The notes under the pieces are model-generated. The model saw nothing but the letters and a program-made list of their open reading frames with translations, was not told where the DNA came from and ran no database searches. This document shows positions 16,866 through 26,536 of a stretch of 64,000 nucleotides of DNA, one piece after another. Position 1 is the first letter of the stretch, and every line of letters begins with the position of its first letter. The position numbers and the translations under genes are program-made. The stretch covers positions 620,001 through 684,000 of the forward strand of contig NZ_CP093845.1 of the NCBI RefSeq assembly GCF_024732245.1, given 5' to 3'. Source of the DNA: Dietzia sp. B32 (GTDB lineage Bacteria > Actinomycetota > Actinomycetes > Mycobacteriales > Mycobacteriaceae).

Positions 16866-17987
16866 TCAGCCCAGTCTGCGCACGGCCTCGTCCACCGTGG
16901 CGTCGGTGGCGGTGAGCGCGATGCGGACGTGTCGGGCCCCGGCGGGTCCGTAGAACTCGCCCGGCGCGACCAGCACCCCGCGTTCGGCGAACCAGTCCAC
17001 GGTGTCGCGGCACGGCTCCTCGCGGGTGGCCCACAGGTACAACCCGGCCTCGGAGTGGTCGATCCGGAAGCCGGCCGCCTCGACCGTCGGCAGCAGGCGT
17101 TCACGGCGGGCCCGGTACCGCTCGCGCTGTTCAGCCTCGTGGGCGTCGTCGCCCAACGCAGCCGTCATCGCCGACTGGACGGGCAGAGGCATCATCATCC
17201 CGGCATGCTTGCGCACCGCGAGCAGTTCGGCGATCAGGGCGGGGTCGCCCGCGACGAACCCGGCGCGGTACGACGCGAGGTTGGAGGTCTTGGACAGCGA
17301 GTGCAGTGCGAGGAGGCCGGTGTGGTCGCCGTCGGAGACGCGGGGATCCAGGATCGAGGGCGCCTCGCCCTCCCACACCAGACCGAGGTAGCACTCGTCG
17401 GAGGCGACGATCACGCCGCGATCGCGTGCCCAGACGACCACCTTGCGCAGGTGGTCCACCCCGAGCACCTTGCCGCTCGGGTTCGACGGCGAGTTGAGAT
17501 ACAGCAGGGTCGGCGAGGACGGGCCGAGCTGGGTGAGCGAATCGGCCCGGACCACGGTGGCGCCCGCCAGCAGTGCCCCGACCTCGTAGGTCGGGTAGGC
17601 GACCTCGGGCACGACGACCGTGTGGCCCGGCCCCAGCCCCAGCTGGGCCGGCAGGCCCGCGATGAGTTCCTTGGTCCCGATCGCCGGCAGGACGGCGTTG
17701 GGCGTCAGACCCGTGACGCCGTATCGGCGCTCGAGCGCGTCGACCGCGGCCCGCCGAAGGGCGGGGGTGCCGACGGTCGTGGGGTATCCGGGCCGGTCCG
17801 AATCGGCGGCGAGCGCCTCGCGGATCACCGGGGCGACCGGGTCCACGGGCGTGCCGACGGTGAGGTCCACCAGACCGTCCGGGTGGGCCGAGGCGCGCGA
17901 GCGCGCGCCTGACAGGGTGTCCCAGGGGAACACCGGGAGCGCGCGCCCGGGCGGTCGACGCTCCGGGCGCGACACCACCGGGGTCAC
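16866..17987 (-). CDS. dapC: Succinyldiaminopimelate aminotransferase
   Basis: 373 residues from a GTG overlapping the ferredoxin stop (GTGA). Class I/II PLP aminotransferase: LNSPSNPSGKVL, SDECYLGL and the PLP lysine in HSLSKTSNLASYRAGF. The actinobacterial DapC family lies next to the ferredoxin gene (Rv1178-Rv1177 in M. tuberculosis), which is the case here. It makes N-succinyl-LL-DAP from the keto acid, between the DapD and DapE steps. The start with TPVVSRPERR is favoured by coupling; a downstream GTG is possible. Confidence 0.92.
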   Translation of the reverse strand: MTPVVSRPERRPPGRALPVFPWDTLSGARSRASAHPDGLVDLTVGTPVDPVAPVIREALAADSDRPGYPTTVGTPALRRAAVDALERRYGVTGLTPNAVLPAIGTKELIAGLPAQLGLGPGHTVVVPEVAYPTYEVGALLAGATVVRADSLTQLGPSSPTLLYLNSPSNPSGKVLGVDHLRKVVVWARDRGVIVASDECYLGLVWEGEAPSILDPRVSDGDHTGLLALHSLSKTSNLASYRAGFVAGDPALIAELLAVRKHAGMMMPLPVQSAMTAALGDDAHEAEQRERYRARRERLLPTVEAAGFRIDHSEAGLYLWATREEPCRDTVDWFAERGVLVAPGEFYGPAGARHVRIALTATDATVDEAVRRLG

Positions 17988-18307
17988 TCCTGGTTCATGG
18001 GCGGGAGCGCCTTGACCATCGGGTGGTCGTAGTCGACCTTGCCGACCTTGGCCGCGCCACCCGGCGATCCGAGCTCGACGAAGAAGTCCGCGTTGGCGGC
18101 GTTGTACTCGGTCCACTCGTCCGGGACGTCGTCCTCGTAGAAGATGGCCTCCACGGGACAGACCGGCTCACACGCTCCACAGTCGACACACTCGTCGGGG
18201 TGGATGTACAACATCCGTCCACCCTCGTAGATGCAGTCGACAGGACACTCCTCGACGCAGGACTTGTCCATCACGTCGACGCACGGCTCTGCGATCGTGT
18301 AGGTCAC
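17984..18307 (-). CDS. fdxA: 7Fe (3Fe-4S/4Fe-4S) ferredoxin
   Basis: 107 residues from the GTG at 18307, which has GAGGAAG nine bases upstream; the GTG at 18316 would sit on top of that site. The cluster ligands are CVDVMDKSCVEECPVDC and CVDCGACEPVCPVEA, the seven-iron pattern of actinobacterial FdxA/FdxC. A C-terminal tail of about 50 residues follows. It carries electrons, often to cytochromes P450; no partner is visible here. Coupled to dapC by overlap. Confidence 0.92.
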   Translation of the reverse strand: MTYTIAEPCVDVMDKSCVEECPVDCIYEGGRMLYIHPDECVDCGACEPVCPVEAIFYEDDVPDEWTEYNAANADFFVELGSPGGAAKVGKVDYDHPMVKALPPMNQE

Positions 18308-18393
18308 GTCAGCCACCTTCCTCGTAGCGGTATGACCTGCATCGTATGTCACAGGCCACGCGGATGCGGAAGCCGCCCCGCGCGCGGGCGGAC

Positions 18394-20973
18394 CTATGTG
18401 ACGACGGTCACCCCGATGGGCCGGTGGGCGGGTCCGTAGACGGTGTCCCGACGGCGGACCGGGCGTCCGATCCCGGTGGCGATCTCCTCGATCTCCTCCG
18501 GGGACTTGGCGGAACCGTTCTCGGCGCCGGCCATCCGAGAGATGGTCTCCTCCATCAGGGTCCCGCCCAGGTCGTCCGCGCCGGACCGCAGCATGGTGCG
18601 CGTCCCCGCGACCCCGAGCTTGACCCAGCTCGTCTGAACGTGGTCGATCGCCCCGTGCAGCATGATCCGCGCCAGGGCGTGGACCGCGACGTTCTCCTCC
18701 CTGGTCGGTCCGGGCCGCGAGGCGCCGGCCAGGTACAGCGGCGCGCTGCGGTGCACGAAGGGCAGTGGGACGAACTCCGTGAAACCTCCGGTGCGCTCCT
18801 GGATGCCGCGCAGGGTCCGCAGGTGGGCCACCCAGTGGCGGGGGGTGTCGACGTGGCCGTACATCATCGTCGAACTCGACCGCAGCCCCACCTCGTGTGC
18901 GGTGGTGACGATGTCGATCCACTCGGCGGCCGGAAGTTTGCCCTTGGTCAGCACCCACCGGACCTCGTCGTCGAGGATCTCCGCCGCCGTGCCCGGGATG
19001 GTGTCCAGCCCGGCAGCGCGGAGCTCGGTGAGCCACTCCCGGACCCCCACGCCGGATCGGGAGGCGCCGTTGGAGATCTCCATGGGACTGAAGGCGTGGA
19101 CGTGCATGGACGGCACCCGCGCCTTGACCGCGCGGACGAGGTCGGCGTACCCGGACACCGGCAGGTCGGGGTCGATACCGCCCTGCATGCACACCTCGGA
19201 CGCGCCGGATACGTATGCCTCGTACGCGCGGTCGGCGACCTCGGCGGCGGACAACGAGAACGCGTCGGCGTCACCCTTGCGCTGGGCGAAGGCGCAGAAG
19301 CGGCAGCCGGTGTAACAGATGTTGGAGAAGTTGATGTTGCGGTTGACCACATAGGTCACCGTCTCCCCCACCACGTCCGCGCGGATCCGGTCTGCGAGCC
19401 CCGCCACGGCGGCCAGACCGTCCCCGGTGGCGGTTGCCAGGGCGAGGTACTGCTCGTCGGTGAGCCCGGCGGGGTCGTTCTCCGCCGCCCGGAGCGCCGC
19501 CACGACCTCGGAGTCCGCCCGCTCGGGGGTCAGCGCTGCCGCGCCCAGCTCCGCCGCGCGGGCCCGGATGACGTCCCAGTTGCCGAAGGCCTCGCCGATG
19601 TCCGACCGGGTGTCCGTATTGCGGCCCTCGGAGTCGATCGCCGTGTGCAGATCGGTCCGTCCGCTCGAGTCCCAGTCGTCGTCGGGCTCCTGCCACGGCC
19701 GTCCCTGCGGCTGCACCACCTCGTCGTCGTCCCCCACCACGGCGAGCCCGCTCGACGGGTCCGCCAGCGCACGGACGTGGCCCGCCACCCGTGGGTCGAT
19801 CCACGCGTCGCCCGCACCGACGTACCGGGGGTGCGCGGTGAGTCGTTCGGTCAGCGTCCACCCGCGCGCGGCCAGGTCGGCGGTGAGCTCGTCGAGGTGC
19901 GGCCACGGCCGCTCGGGGTTGACGTGGTCCGGGGTGAGCGGCGAGATGCCACCCAGGTCGTCCACACCGGCGTCGATCAGGGCCAGCACGTCGTCGCGGT
20001 CGACGAGGTTGGGCGGGGCCTGCACCGCCACGCGCGGGTCGAGTACCAGGCGGGCGACGGCGATCGCGGCGAGGAACTCGTCGGTGTCCGCGTCGTCCAC
20101 GGCCCGCATCGCGGTGTCCGGCTTGGCGCGGAAGTTCTGCACGATCACCTCCTGCAGGTGCCCGAACTCGCGCGCCAGCCCGGCCAGGGCCAGCAGGCTC
20201 TCCGCCCGCTCGGTGCGGTTCTCCCCGATCCCCACGAGGATCCCGGTGGTGAACGGCACGGCCAGACGCCCCGCGTCGGTGAGGGTGCGCAACCGGACCG
20301 CCGGGTCCTTGTCCGGGCTGCCGTGGTGGCACTGGCCCGGGGTGGTGAACAACCGGGTCGCGGTGGTCTCCAGCATCATGCCCATCGACGGGGCGACCGG
20401 CTTGAGGGTGGACAGTTCGGACCAACTCATCACGCCCGGGTTGAGGTGCGGCAGCAGCCCGGTCTCCTCGAGCACCCGGATGGCCATGGCGCGCACGTAG
20501 TCCAGCGTCGAGGAGAAGCCGCGGGACTCGAGCCACTCCCGGGCCTCGGGCCACCGGTCCTCCGGCCGGTCTCCGAGGGTGAACAGGGCCTCCTTGCACC
20601 CGGCCTGCGCACCGCGGCGGCACAGGTCGATGACCTCGTCGGGGTCGAGGAACATGCCCTCGCCCGCCGCGCGGAGCCTGCCCGGCACGGTGACGAACGT
20701 GCAGTAGTGGCAGCGGTCCCGGCACAGGCGGGTGAGCGGGACGAACACCTTGCGGGAGTACGTCACCACCCCGGGGCGCCCCTCGTCCACCAGCCGTGCG
20801 TCCCGGCGGGCCGCGGCGAGGGAGGTCAGCCGCGCCAGGTCCTCGCCCCGCGTGGCGAGCAGCACGGCGGCCTCGGTGACGTCCAGGGTGAGCCCGTCGG
20901 AGGCCCGGCGCAGGGCGCGCCGCATGGCCGACGCCGTGGGCTGGGGATCGGCGGGGGTCGGTACGTGATCCAT
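18394..20973 (-). CDS. fbiC: F420 precursor (FO) synthase, CofG-CofH fusion
   Basis: 859 residues from the ATG at 20973 ([11 protein letters not shown]); an ATG 17 codons upstream is possible but the shorter form matches the family length. Two radical-SAM domains: [10 protein letters not shown] in the first half (CofG) and [10 protein letters not shown] in the second (CofH). Together they join tyrosine with the flavin precursor 5-amino-6-ribitylaminouracil to make FO, the deazaflavin of coenzyme F420. The two LLM oxidoreductases encoded at 33650 and 60547 are possible users. Divergent from the PH-domain genes; the 99-base gap shows no clear promoter. Confidence 0.95.
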   Translation of the reverse strand: MDHVPTPADPQPTASAMRRALRRASDGLTLDVTEAAVLLATRGEDLARLTSLAAARRDARLVDEGRPGVVTYSRKVFVPLTRLCRDRCHYCTFVTVPGRLRAAGEGMFLDPDEVIDLCRRGAQAGCKEALFTLGDRPEDRWPEAREWLESRGFSSTLDYVRAMAIRVLEETGLLPHLNPGVMSWSELSTLKPVAPSMGMMLETTATRLFTTPGQCHHGSPDKDPAVRLRTLTDAGRLAVPFTTGILVGIGENRTERAESLLALAGLAREFGHLQEVIVQNFRAKPDTAMRAVDDADTDEFLAAIAVARLVLDPRVAVQAPPNLVDRDDVLALIDAGVDDLGGISPLTPDHVNPERPWPHLDELTADLAARGWTLTERLTAHPRYVGAGDAWIDPRVAGHVRALADPSSGLAVVGDDDEVVQPQGRPWQEPDDDWDSSGRTDLHTAIDSEGRNTDTRSDIGEAFGNWDVIRARAAELGAAALTPERADSEVVAALRAAENDPAGLTDEQYLALATATGDGLAAVAGLADRIRADVVGETVTYVVNRNINFSNICYTGCRFCAFAQRKGDADAFSLSAAEVADRAYEAYVSGASEVCMQGGIDPDLPVSGYADLVRAVKARVPSMHVHAFSPMEISNGASRSGVGVREWLTELRAAGLDTIPGTAAEILDDEVRWVLTKGKLPAAEWIDIVTTAHEVGLRSSSTMMYGHVDTPRHWVAHLRTLRGIQERTGGFTEFVPLPFVHRSAPLYLAGASRPGPTREENVAVHALARIMLHGAIDHVQTSWVKLGVAGTRTMLRSGADDLGGTLMEETISRMAGAENGSAKSPEEIEEIATGIGRPVRRRDTVYGPAHRPIGVTVVT

Positions 20974-21072
20974 GCCCGTGATGATGCCCCACCTCGGGGA
21001 CTCGGCGAGCACGGCGTGCTCCACGTGAGGTCAGGGGCTTGCGGTGTGCTCCCTCCCACTAGTCTTACCGTC

Positions 21073-21750
21073 ATGCCCGATCACGCAGTCCCCCTCCGCA
21101 CGAACGGGGATCCCCTGGTGTCCAGCCCGGCCCCCGGCGAGGGGGGCGCGCACGCGCTCCGCGAACCGCGCCCGACCCTCGACGAGCGCGACGCCGGCGG
21201 CGAGCTGCCGGGTGGCGGTGACACCCTGCCGGACACCGGTGACGCGCTGCTCACCACCAATCGGGTACTGGTGACCGCACCCCGGCACCGGATCGAGAAG
21301 CGCACGCCGCTGCTGTGGGTGATGGAGGGGATCTGGTCCTGGGCGGTCCTCGCCGGTCTGCAGGTGGGGTGGTACTTCTGGGGCGACAACGTCATGGGGT
21401 TCTGGAACTGGGTCGCCGTCGCGGTGACGATCCCGTTCGCGTTCATGAGCATCGTCGTGGCGCCGTGGTGGCGCTACGTCGTGGCGCGGTGGGATGTCTC
21501 CGACACCGCGGTGTGCTCCCGCAAGGGCTGGTGGACCACCCAGTTCCGGATCGCGCCGCTCGCCCGCCTGCAGACCGTGTACACCACGCGCACCCTGTTC
21601 GAGCGGTGGTTCGGACTGGCGACGGTCAACGCCTCCACCGCGTCCGCCCAGGGGACGGTGGAGATCCGGGGTCTGAACCTGGCCGACGCGGAGACCCTGG
21701 CCCAGCACCTCATCGCGATCGCGAACCTGGATTCGGAGGACGGGACGTGA
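21073..21750 (+). CDS. PH-domain (bPH2/DUF304) membrane protein, small subunit
   Basis: 225 residues from the ATG at 21073. A disordered N-terminal region (1-65), then two membrane segments around WSWAVLAGLQVGWYFW and FWNWVAVAVTIPFAFMSIVV, then one bacterial PH domain containing RWDVSDTAVCSRKGWW. Layout and pairing resemble Bacillus YdbS, which works with YdbT; the pair is linked to antimicrobial tolerance there. The next gene overlaps as GTGA. The actinobacterial function is unknown. Confidence 0.75.
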   Translation: MPDHAVPLRTNGDPLVSSPAPGEGGAHALREPRPTLDERDAGGELPGGGDTLPDTGDALLTTNRVLVTAPRHRIEKRTPLLWVMEGIWSWAVLAGLQVGWYFWGDNVMGFWNWVAVAVTIPFAFMSIVVAPWWRYVVARWDVSDTAVCSRKGWWTTQFRIAPLARLQTVYTTRTLFERWFGLATVNASTASAQGTVEIRGLNLADAETLAQHLIAIANLDSEDGT

Positions 21751-23411
21751 CCGGGCCGGACGACAACGACGACGACGAGGTCGGCTCCTCCGTCGACACC
21801 GCACAGCCCCCCGTGGCCGAACCGGCGGAGGAGGTCTCCGGCACCGACGACCCCGCGGTGGCGGGGAAGATCGACCCGGCAGCCCCCTGGGAGCGCCTGT
21901 CCTGGCGGATGCTGCTCGTGTACCCGCTGGGGATGCTCACCCGCCTCCTCCCGCTCTTCCTCATCTCGCTGTGGCTGGGTTCCAACCGCAGCAACTACTG
22001 GTTCGAGATCGTCATCGTCTCCCTGGTGATCGTCAGCGGTGTCCTCCGGTGGCTGTCGACCAGCTATCAGGTCGGCAGCACGCACATCATCCTGAAGAAG
22101 GGGTTCTTCAGTCGCCAGGTAGTCACCGTCGCCCGCCAGCGGATCCGCAGCGTTGACACGGAATCCGACCTCTTCCACCGGGTCCTCAAGGTCTCGATCG
22201 TGGAGGTGGGGACCGGGCGGGCCGACTCCGGAAAGTCCGACGCCGAGCGGTTCCGCCTCGACGCCATCGACACCACGCTGGTCGAGCCACTCCGCGACGA
22301 GCTGCTCAAGCACCGACGGGCCCTGGACCCGTCCCTCGGCGTGGAGGACGAGGAGCAGTGGGGGTCGAAGTATGGCGAGGACATCGCCCGGTGGAAGGTG
22401 ACCTGGTCGCGGTTCGCACCGTTCTCCTTCATCGGGTTCGGTGTCCTGTTCTCCCTGTGGCTCGTCACCTGGCAGATGGGCGACATGCACGACCGCATCA
22501 TGGGCCTGGCGGTGGTCGAGGGGACCATCGCCTGGCTGGATTCGCTGGGGCAGCCCTGGGCGGTCATCGGCAAGGGCATCGGGATCTGGATGGTGGCCGG
22601 GGTCCTGGCGGTCATCACCTACGCCATCCGGTACGGCAAGTACGCGCTGACCGAACGTGGTCAACTGCTCTACGTGCAGAACGGTGTCCTGCGGCGCAAG
22701 CACATCGCGCTGGACAAGGCACGGCTGCGTGGTGTGGAGCTGCGGTTGCCCGTCTACCTGCGGATGCTCGGGGGCGGCCGGCTCGAACCCATCATGACGG
22801 GCACCAAGAAGGGCGCCACCGCGTCCACCCTGCTGCCGCAGGCGCCGATCGAGGACGTGCGTCGGGTGGCGATCCGCATCCTGGGTGACGAGACGCCGGT
22901 GACGGTCCCTCTGCGGCGACACCCGTGGAAAGCGGCCCGTCGGCGCATCACCCGCGGCCTGCTCCCGTTCTGGGTCGTCGCCGGGGTCATCGTGCTGGTC
23001 CGGATCGACTCGGGCCCGTCGGCAGACATCTGGGTTCGCTGGGGCATCCCCGCCGCTCTGGTGTTCTTCCTCCTGCTGTCGGTGGACCGCATCCGCATGC
23101 TCGGACACGCCCTGCTGCCGGACATGCTGGTGACGTCCAGCGGATCGTGGACGGCCAAGCGTTCGATCCTCGAGGCCGACGGGATCATCGGCTGGACCGT
23201 GACCCAGTCGGTGTTCCAGCGGACGGCCGGCGTGGCGACGGCGTCTGCCGCGACCCCCGCGGGCAACGGCGTCTATTCGGTGGTCGACATCGATGCCGAC
23301 GAAGCGTGGGCGCTGGCCGAGGCGCTGACGCCCGGGATCACTGACGTGTGGAATCACGCCGGGGCCCACGAGGGCCGCGTCTCACCGTCGATGGGTGTCC
23401 GGAACGGGTGA
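21747..23411 (+). CDS. Large membrane protein with repeated PH (bPH2) domains, YdbT-like
   Basis: 554 residues from a GTG that overlaps the upstream stop. An acidic, disordered N-terminus (about 45 residues) is followed by repeated modules of paired membrane helices plus a bPH2 domain, e.g. STSYQVGSTHIILKKGFFSR, YALTERGQLLYVQNGVLRRK and LPDMLVTSSGSWTAKRSILE, so three PH domains in all. It should form a complex with the preceding protein in the cell membrane. The 3' end overlaps the convergent membrane-protein gene by 30 bases. Confidence 0.75.
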   Translation: MTGPDDNDDDEVGSSVDTAQPPVAEPAEEVSGTDDPAVAGKIDPAAPWERLSWRMLLVYPLGMLTRLLPLFLISLWLGSNRSNYWFEIVIVSLVIVSGVLRWLSTSYQVGSTHIILKKGFFSRQVVTVARQRIRSVDTESDLFHRVLKVSIVEVGTGRADSGKSDAERFRLDAIDTTLVEPLRDELLKHRRALDPSLGVEDEEQWGSKYGEDIARWKVTWSRFAPFSFIGFGVLFSLWLVTWQMGDMHDRIMGLAVVEGTIAWLDSLGQPWAVIGKGIGIWMVAGVLAVITYAIRYGKYALTERGQLLYVQNGVLRRKHIALDKARLRGVELRLPVYLRMLGGGRLEPIMTGTKKGATASTLLPQAPIEDVRRVAIRILGDETPVTVPLRRHPWKAARRRITRGLLPFWVVAGVIVLVRIDSGPSADIWVRWGIPAALVFFLLLSVDRIRMLGHALLPDMLVTSSGSWTAKRSILEADGIIGWTVTQSVFQRTAGVATASAATPAGNGVYSVVDIDADEAWALAEALTPGITDVWNHAGAHEGRVSPSMGVRNG

Positions 23412-23783
23412 GGGCCGCAGGGTGGCCACCCACAGCGGGATGAGGCCACCGAAAGCGAGGAGTGCGAGCGCCCGCAGGCCGATCGACACGGGCGTGTCGC
23501 CTCCGGGGCCCAGGTTGATCGCGGCGAGCGTGAGGATCCACACGAGGGCGGGGAACGCCGCCACGATCTTCCTGCCCGACCACATCGAGGCGACCCGGAC
23601 CAGGAACAGCGACCAGGCCCCGGCGGCGAGGACGCTGATCGGGAGCGGCACGGGACCGACGTACATGGTCAGCCACGCCGACGCGAGCACACAGCTGGCC
23701 GCCGCGCCGACCGCCAGCAGTACCAGGGCGATCGCCAGCTCAGCCGCGGGGGCCCGGCGCACCGACGGGGCGGCGGCGGTCAC
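23382..23783 (-). CDS. Four-helix membrane protein downstream of mshB (Rv1171-like)
   Basis: 133 residues from a GTG overlapping the mshB stop as GTGA. Four hydrophobic segments: LAIALVLLAVGAAASCVLAS, ISVLAAGAWSLFLVRV, IVAAFPALVWILTLAAI and ALALLAFGGLIPLWVA, with short loops and a polar C-terminal tail. In M. tuberculosis a membrane protein of similar size (Rv1171) follows mshB. Function unknown; coupling suggests co-expression with mycothiol synthesis. Confidence 0.7.
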   Translation of the reverse strand: MTAAAPSVRRAPAAELAIALVLLAVGAAASCVLASAWLTMYVGPVPLPISVLAAGAWSLFLVRVASMWSGRKIVAAFPALVWILTLAAINLGPGGDTPVSIGLRALALLAFGGLIPLWVATLRPSPVPDTHRR

Positions 23784-24676
23784 GACCGCGCCTCGCCGAG
23801 CCCGTCGAGCAGGTGCGCGGACCCCGGCTGGCACTTGACGTACGGCCCGTCACTCTCGGCGCGGTCCCGCGCGATGTACCACTCCACCTGGGGGACGGAT
23901 TGCAGGACCCCGTTGGTCAGCGCGAGGAACCACGGCTCGCCCTCGGGGCCGGGCACCAGCTCGAGCTGCGTCGCGTGGGCCGTCAGGGACTCGAGTTTGG
24001 CGGCGTAGTCCGCGTCGTCGAGCGGGACGCGGTGAGTGAGCCGGGAATCCGCAACGGACGGCAGCTCGTCGTCCTCCGAGTGGCGCAGGTGCGGGGGCGG
24101 ATCGGGGTGGGTCCGGCTGACCTCGGACCGCGCGGTGACGGTCCACGCCACCCGGTCCGGCCGATGGGTGGCCTCCTCGATCGCGGCGTGGACCGCTTCG
24201 TGGGCCCGGATGTGATCCGGGTGCCCGTAGCCGCCCTTCGGGTCGTAGGTCACCACGAGGTGCGGCCGGAAATCGTCGAGGACGGTCACGAGCTCGTCCA
24301 CCGCCTCCCTGCCCGATCCCACGAACGCGCGCGGGTGGTCGGCCGACGGGGTCCCGGCCATCCCGGAGTCCCGCCACCGGCCCGCACCACCGAGGAACCG
24401 GGCGCGGCCCACCCCGAGTGCGCGCAGTGCACCGGCCAGTTCGCCGATCCGGTACCCGCCGAGCTGGTCGGCGCGGTCCGCGACGAGTCCGGCCAGCTCG
24501 CCGCCAAGCACCTCGCCCTCCTCTCCGAGCGTGCAGGTGACCACGCGGACGTCGGCGCCCGCGGCCACCAGGGCGGCGATGGTGCCGCCGGTGGTGATCG
24601 CCTCGTCGTCGGGGTGGGCGTGGACGAACAGGGCGCGCAGGCCGGTCGCGGACGGGGTCGCGGTGGACGGTGTCAT
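23780..24676 (-). CDS. mshB: Mycothiol GlcNAc-Ins deacetylase
   Basis: 298 residues. LmbE/PIG-L fold with the zinc motif FVHAHPDDEAITTGG near the N-terminus and the third ligand in GGYGHPDHIRAHEAV. MshB removes acetate from GlcNAc-inositol to give GlcN-Ins, the second-last precursor stage of mycothiol. The related Mca amidase is longer in the C-terminal part; size and position next to an Rv1171-like gene and lpqW support MshB. The ATG at 24676 overlaps the lpqW stop as ATGA. Confidence 0.9.
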   Translation of the reverse strand: MTPSTATPSATGLRALFVHAHPDDEAITTGGTIAALVAAGADVRVVTCTLGEEGEVLGGELAGLVADRADQLGGYRIGELAGALRALGVGRARFLGGAGRWRDSGMAGTPSADHPRAFVGSGREAVDELVTVLDDFRPHLVVTYDPKGGYGHPDHIRAHEAVHAAIEEATHRPDRVAWTVTARSEVSRTHPDPPPHLRHSEDDELPSVADSRLTHRVPLDDADYAAKLESLTAHATQLELVPGPEGEPWFLALTNGVLQSVPQVEWYIARDRAESDGPYVKCQPGSAHLLDGLGEARS

Positions 24677-26526
24677 CCGGTCCTCCTCCAGGTGGGTGCG
24701 GTGTCGAACACGTCGGTGACCCGCCTCGGGCCCTGTCCGTCGAGGCCCGGCCGTGCGGGATCCGCCCCGCTCACGTCCACCCCGTCGGTGGCGAGCAGCA
24801 GGGACGGTCGGACCAGCGGCACGCGCAGGGCCAGCCCGGCGACCCGGTTGCCCGCGGCGGCCAGATCGGTGTCGCCTCCCGGACCCGCCACCCCGAGCAC
24901 GCGATCGAGCTCGGGATCGCAGATCCCGGCCACGTCGCCGGCCCGTGCGGGCGCGCCGCGGCCGATGGTGCGGGACGGGGTGGTCGGGGTGGAGGTGACC
25001 GTCGTCGTGGCGCTCGTCCGCGGCGCCGGGGTCTCCCCCGTGTCCGGCTCGGGTGGGATCAGGCTCGTCACCGTGGTCGGGAGGCGGGACGGGGAGACCG
25101 ACGCCGACGCCGACACCGACGCCGACGTGCGGACGACCGCAGGGCTTCCGCAGGCGAAGCGCGACTCCGCCGCGACCTCCGGCCGCCCGTCGACCCGCTG
25201 CCAGCCCACCACGCCGTCGACGAGCCCGTGCGGTAGCGCATCCGCATAGAGGGCCGCGGGGTCGAGTTCCCACACCCGGGCACCGATCCCCGCGCCGCGC
25301 AGTTGGTCGGCGACGGTGTAGGCGGCGGTCACGGCCCGGTCGTCCGACGCCTCGACCCCGAGGGTGACGGACAGCGGGGTCCCGTCGCGGCGCCACCGCG
25401 GGCCCGCGCGGGTGAACCCCGCCTCGGTCAGCGTGCGCTCGACGACCCCTTCGTCGGCGGTGGGGGTGTCGGTGGATCGCTCCGGGAACGGGAACGAGGA
25501 CACCGTGGGCTCGGACTCCCCGGTGACGATCCGCCCGACCACCTCGGGGTCGATCGCCGCCGAGACCGCGCGACGGACCGCGGGATCGGTGACCGCCGGG
25601 GCGACCGCGTTGAGCGCGAGTTCGAGTTGCGCCGCGCTCTCGACCGGGGCGGTGGTGACGCCCGGAACCGTCGAGGAGACGTCGGCCGCCACCGGGTTCG
25701 CCGAGACCAGGGCCATCGACCCGGGTCCGTCCCTCAACGCGGCGCCGAGCTGGCCGGCGCCCGTGGCCCGTCGCACGACGATCTGGTCGAGCTCGGGGGC
25801 GCGGGCCCAGTACCGGTCGTTGCGGACGAACTCGATCTCGCCCCGGCCGATGTCGGCCGCGCGGATCATGAACGGGCCGGCACTCATGACGGGCAGGCTC
25901 TGCATGGATCCCTGGAACCCGTCGGGGGCACCCTTGAGGATGTGGGCGGGCAGCAGGTGCGTGAACAGAGCCTGCCAGTGCTCCGGCACGGAGTCGAAGA
26001 CCACGTCGACGACCTTGCCCCCCGCGCCGGATCGGATCTCGACGATCCTCTCGTATCCGGCCGGGTCGACGACGCCGGGTTGGCTGGTCATCTGCCGCCA
26101 CAGGTACTCGAAGTCCTCGGCGGCCACGGGGACGCCGTCGGACCACTGTGCCTGCTGATCGATCGCGTACCGGACCGTGGAGGGAGCGCCGGGGACGAGT
26201 TCGGCGGAGACCAACAGGTCCCGGTTGAGCACCGGCTCCCCGTCGGCACCCCGGACGAACGCACTCGGCAACAGCAGCGAGGCCACGAGGTCGGTGTCCA
26301 GGCCCTGGTCCGCGAGGAGGTGAGGGTTGAACCCCGCCTCGACCCGGCTCAACGCAAGCAGGAGACCGCCGGCCGTGAGGCTGACCGACGCACCGTCGGA
26401 GCGTTCGTCACCCACCACCGTCGGAGGCGGGGGGTCGGCGACGCAGCCGGCGACGACGACGAGGGCGAGCGCTGCGCCCAGCACGGCGGCACCCCGCCGG
26501 CGCACCGACGCCCCCCTCGTCGTCAT
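24673..26526 (-). CDS. lpqW: LpqW-type lipoprotein, family 5 solute-binding fold
   Basis: 617 residues. A signal peptide with lipobox VVAGC (Cys28) is followed by the family 5 extracellular binding-protein fold (RYAIDQQAQWSDGVPVAAED, MISSTVP-like and VRRAVSAAIDPE segments). In mycobacteria LpqW (Rv1166, between mshB and typA) steers PIM/lipomannan/LAM synthesis through PimE rather than importing peptides; the same gene order is seen here. Odd: residues about 463-525 are a Ser/Thr/Pro-rich low-complexity insert in the C-terminal lobe, partly encoded by a GCCGAC-type repeat. Coupled to mshB by ATGA. Confidence 0.85.
   Translation of the reverse strand: MTTRGASVRRRGAAVLGAALALVVVAGCVADPPPPTVVGDERSDGASVSLTAGGLLLALSRVEAGFNPHLLADQGLDTDLVASLLLPSAFVRGADGEPVLNRDLLVSAELVPGAPSTVRYAIDQQAQWSDGVPVAAEDFEYLWRQMTSQPGVVDPAGYERIVEIRSGAGGKVVDVVFDSVPEHWQALFTHLLPAHILKGAPDGFQGSMQSLPVMSAGPFMIRAADIGRGEIEFVRNDRYWARAPELDQIVVRRATGAGQLGAALRDGPGSMALVSANPVAADVSSTVPGVTTAPVESAAQLELALNAVAPAVTDPAVRRAVSAAIDPEVVGRIVTGESEPTVSSFPFPERSTDTPTADEGVVERTLTEAGFTRAGPRWRRDGTPLSVTLGVEASDDRAVTAAYTVADQLRGAGIGARVWELDPAALYADALPHGLVDGVVGWQRVDGRPEVAAESRFACGSPAVVRTSASVSASASVSPSRLPTTVTSLIPPEPDTGETPAPRTSATTTVTSTPTTPSRTIGRGAPARAGDVAGICDPELDRVLGVAGPGGDTDLAAAGNRVAGLALRVPLVRPSLLLATDGVDVSGADPARPGLDGQGPRRVTDVFDTAPTWRRTG
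25098..25127. repeat. GCCGAC-type hexanucleotide repeat inside lpqW
   Basis: About five units of GCCGAC with one variant unit encode alternating Ser with Ala or Val in the low-complexity insert of the LpqW protein. In-frame length change would be tolerated. Confidence 0.75.
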
Positions 26527-26536
26527 CGTTACCGGT

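Noticed and set aside
18346-21750. Very long plus-strand frame of 1134 codons opposite fbiC
   Set aside because: It is antisense to fbiC, whose radical-SAM motifs are clear. High third-position G+C on the real strand removes stops in the opposite frame. Only its last part, from the ATG at 21073, is a real gene.
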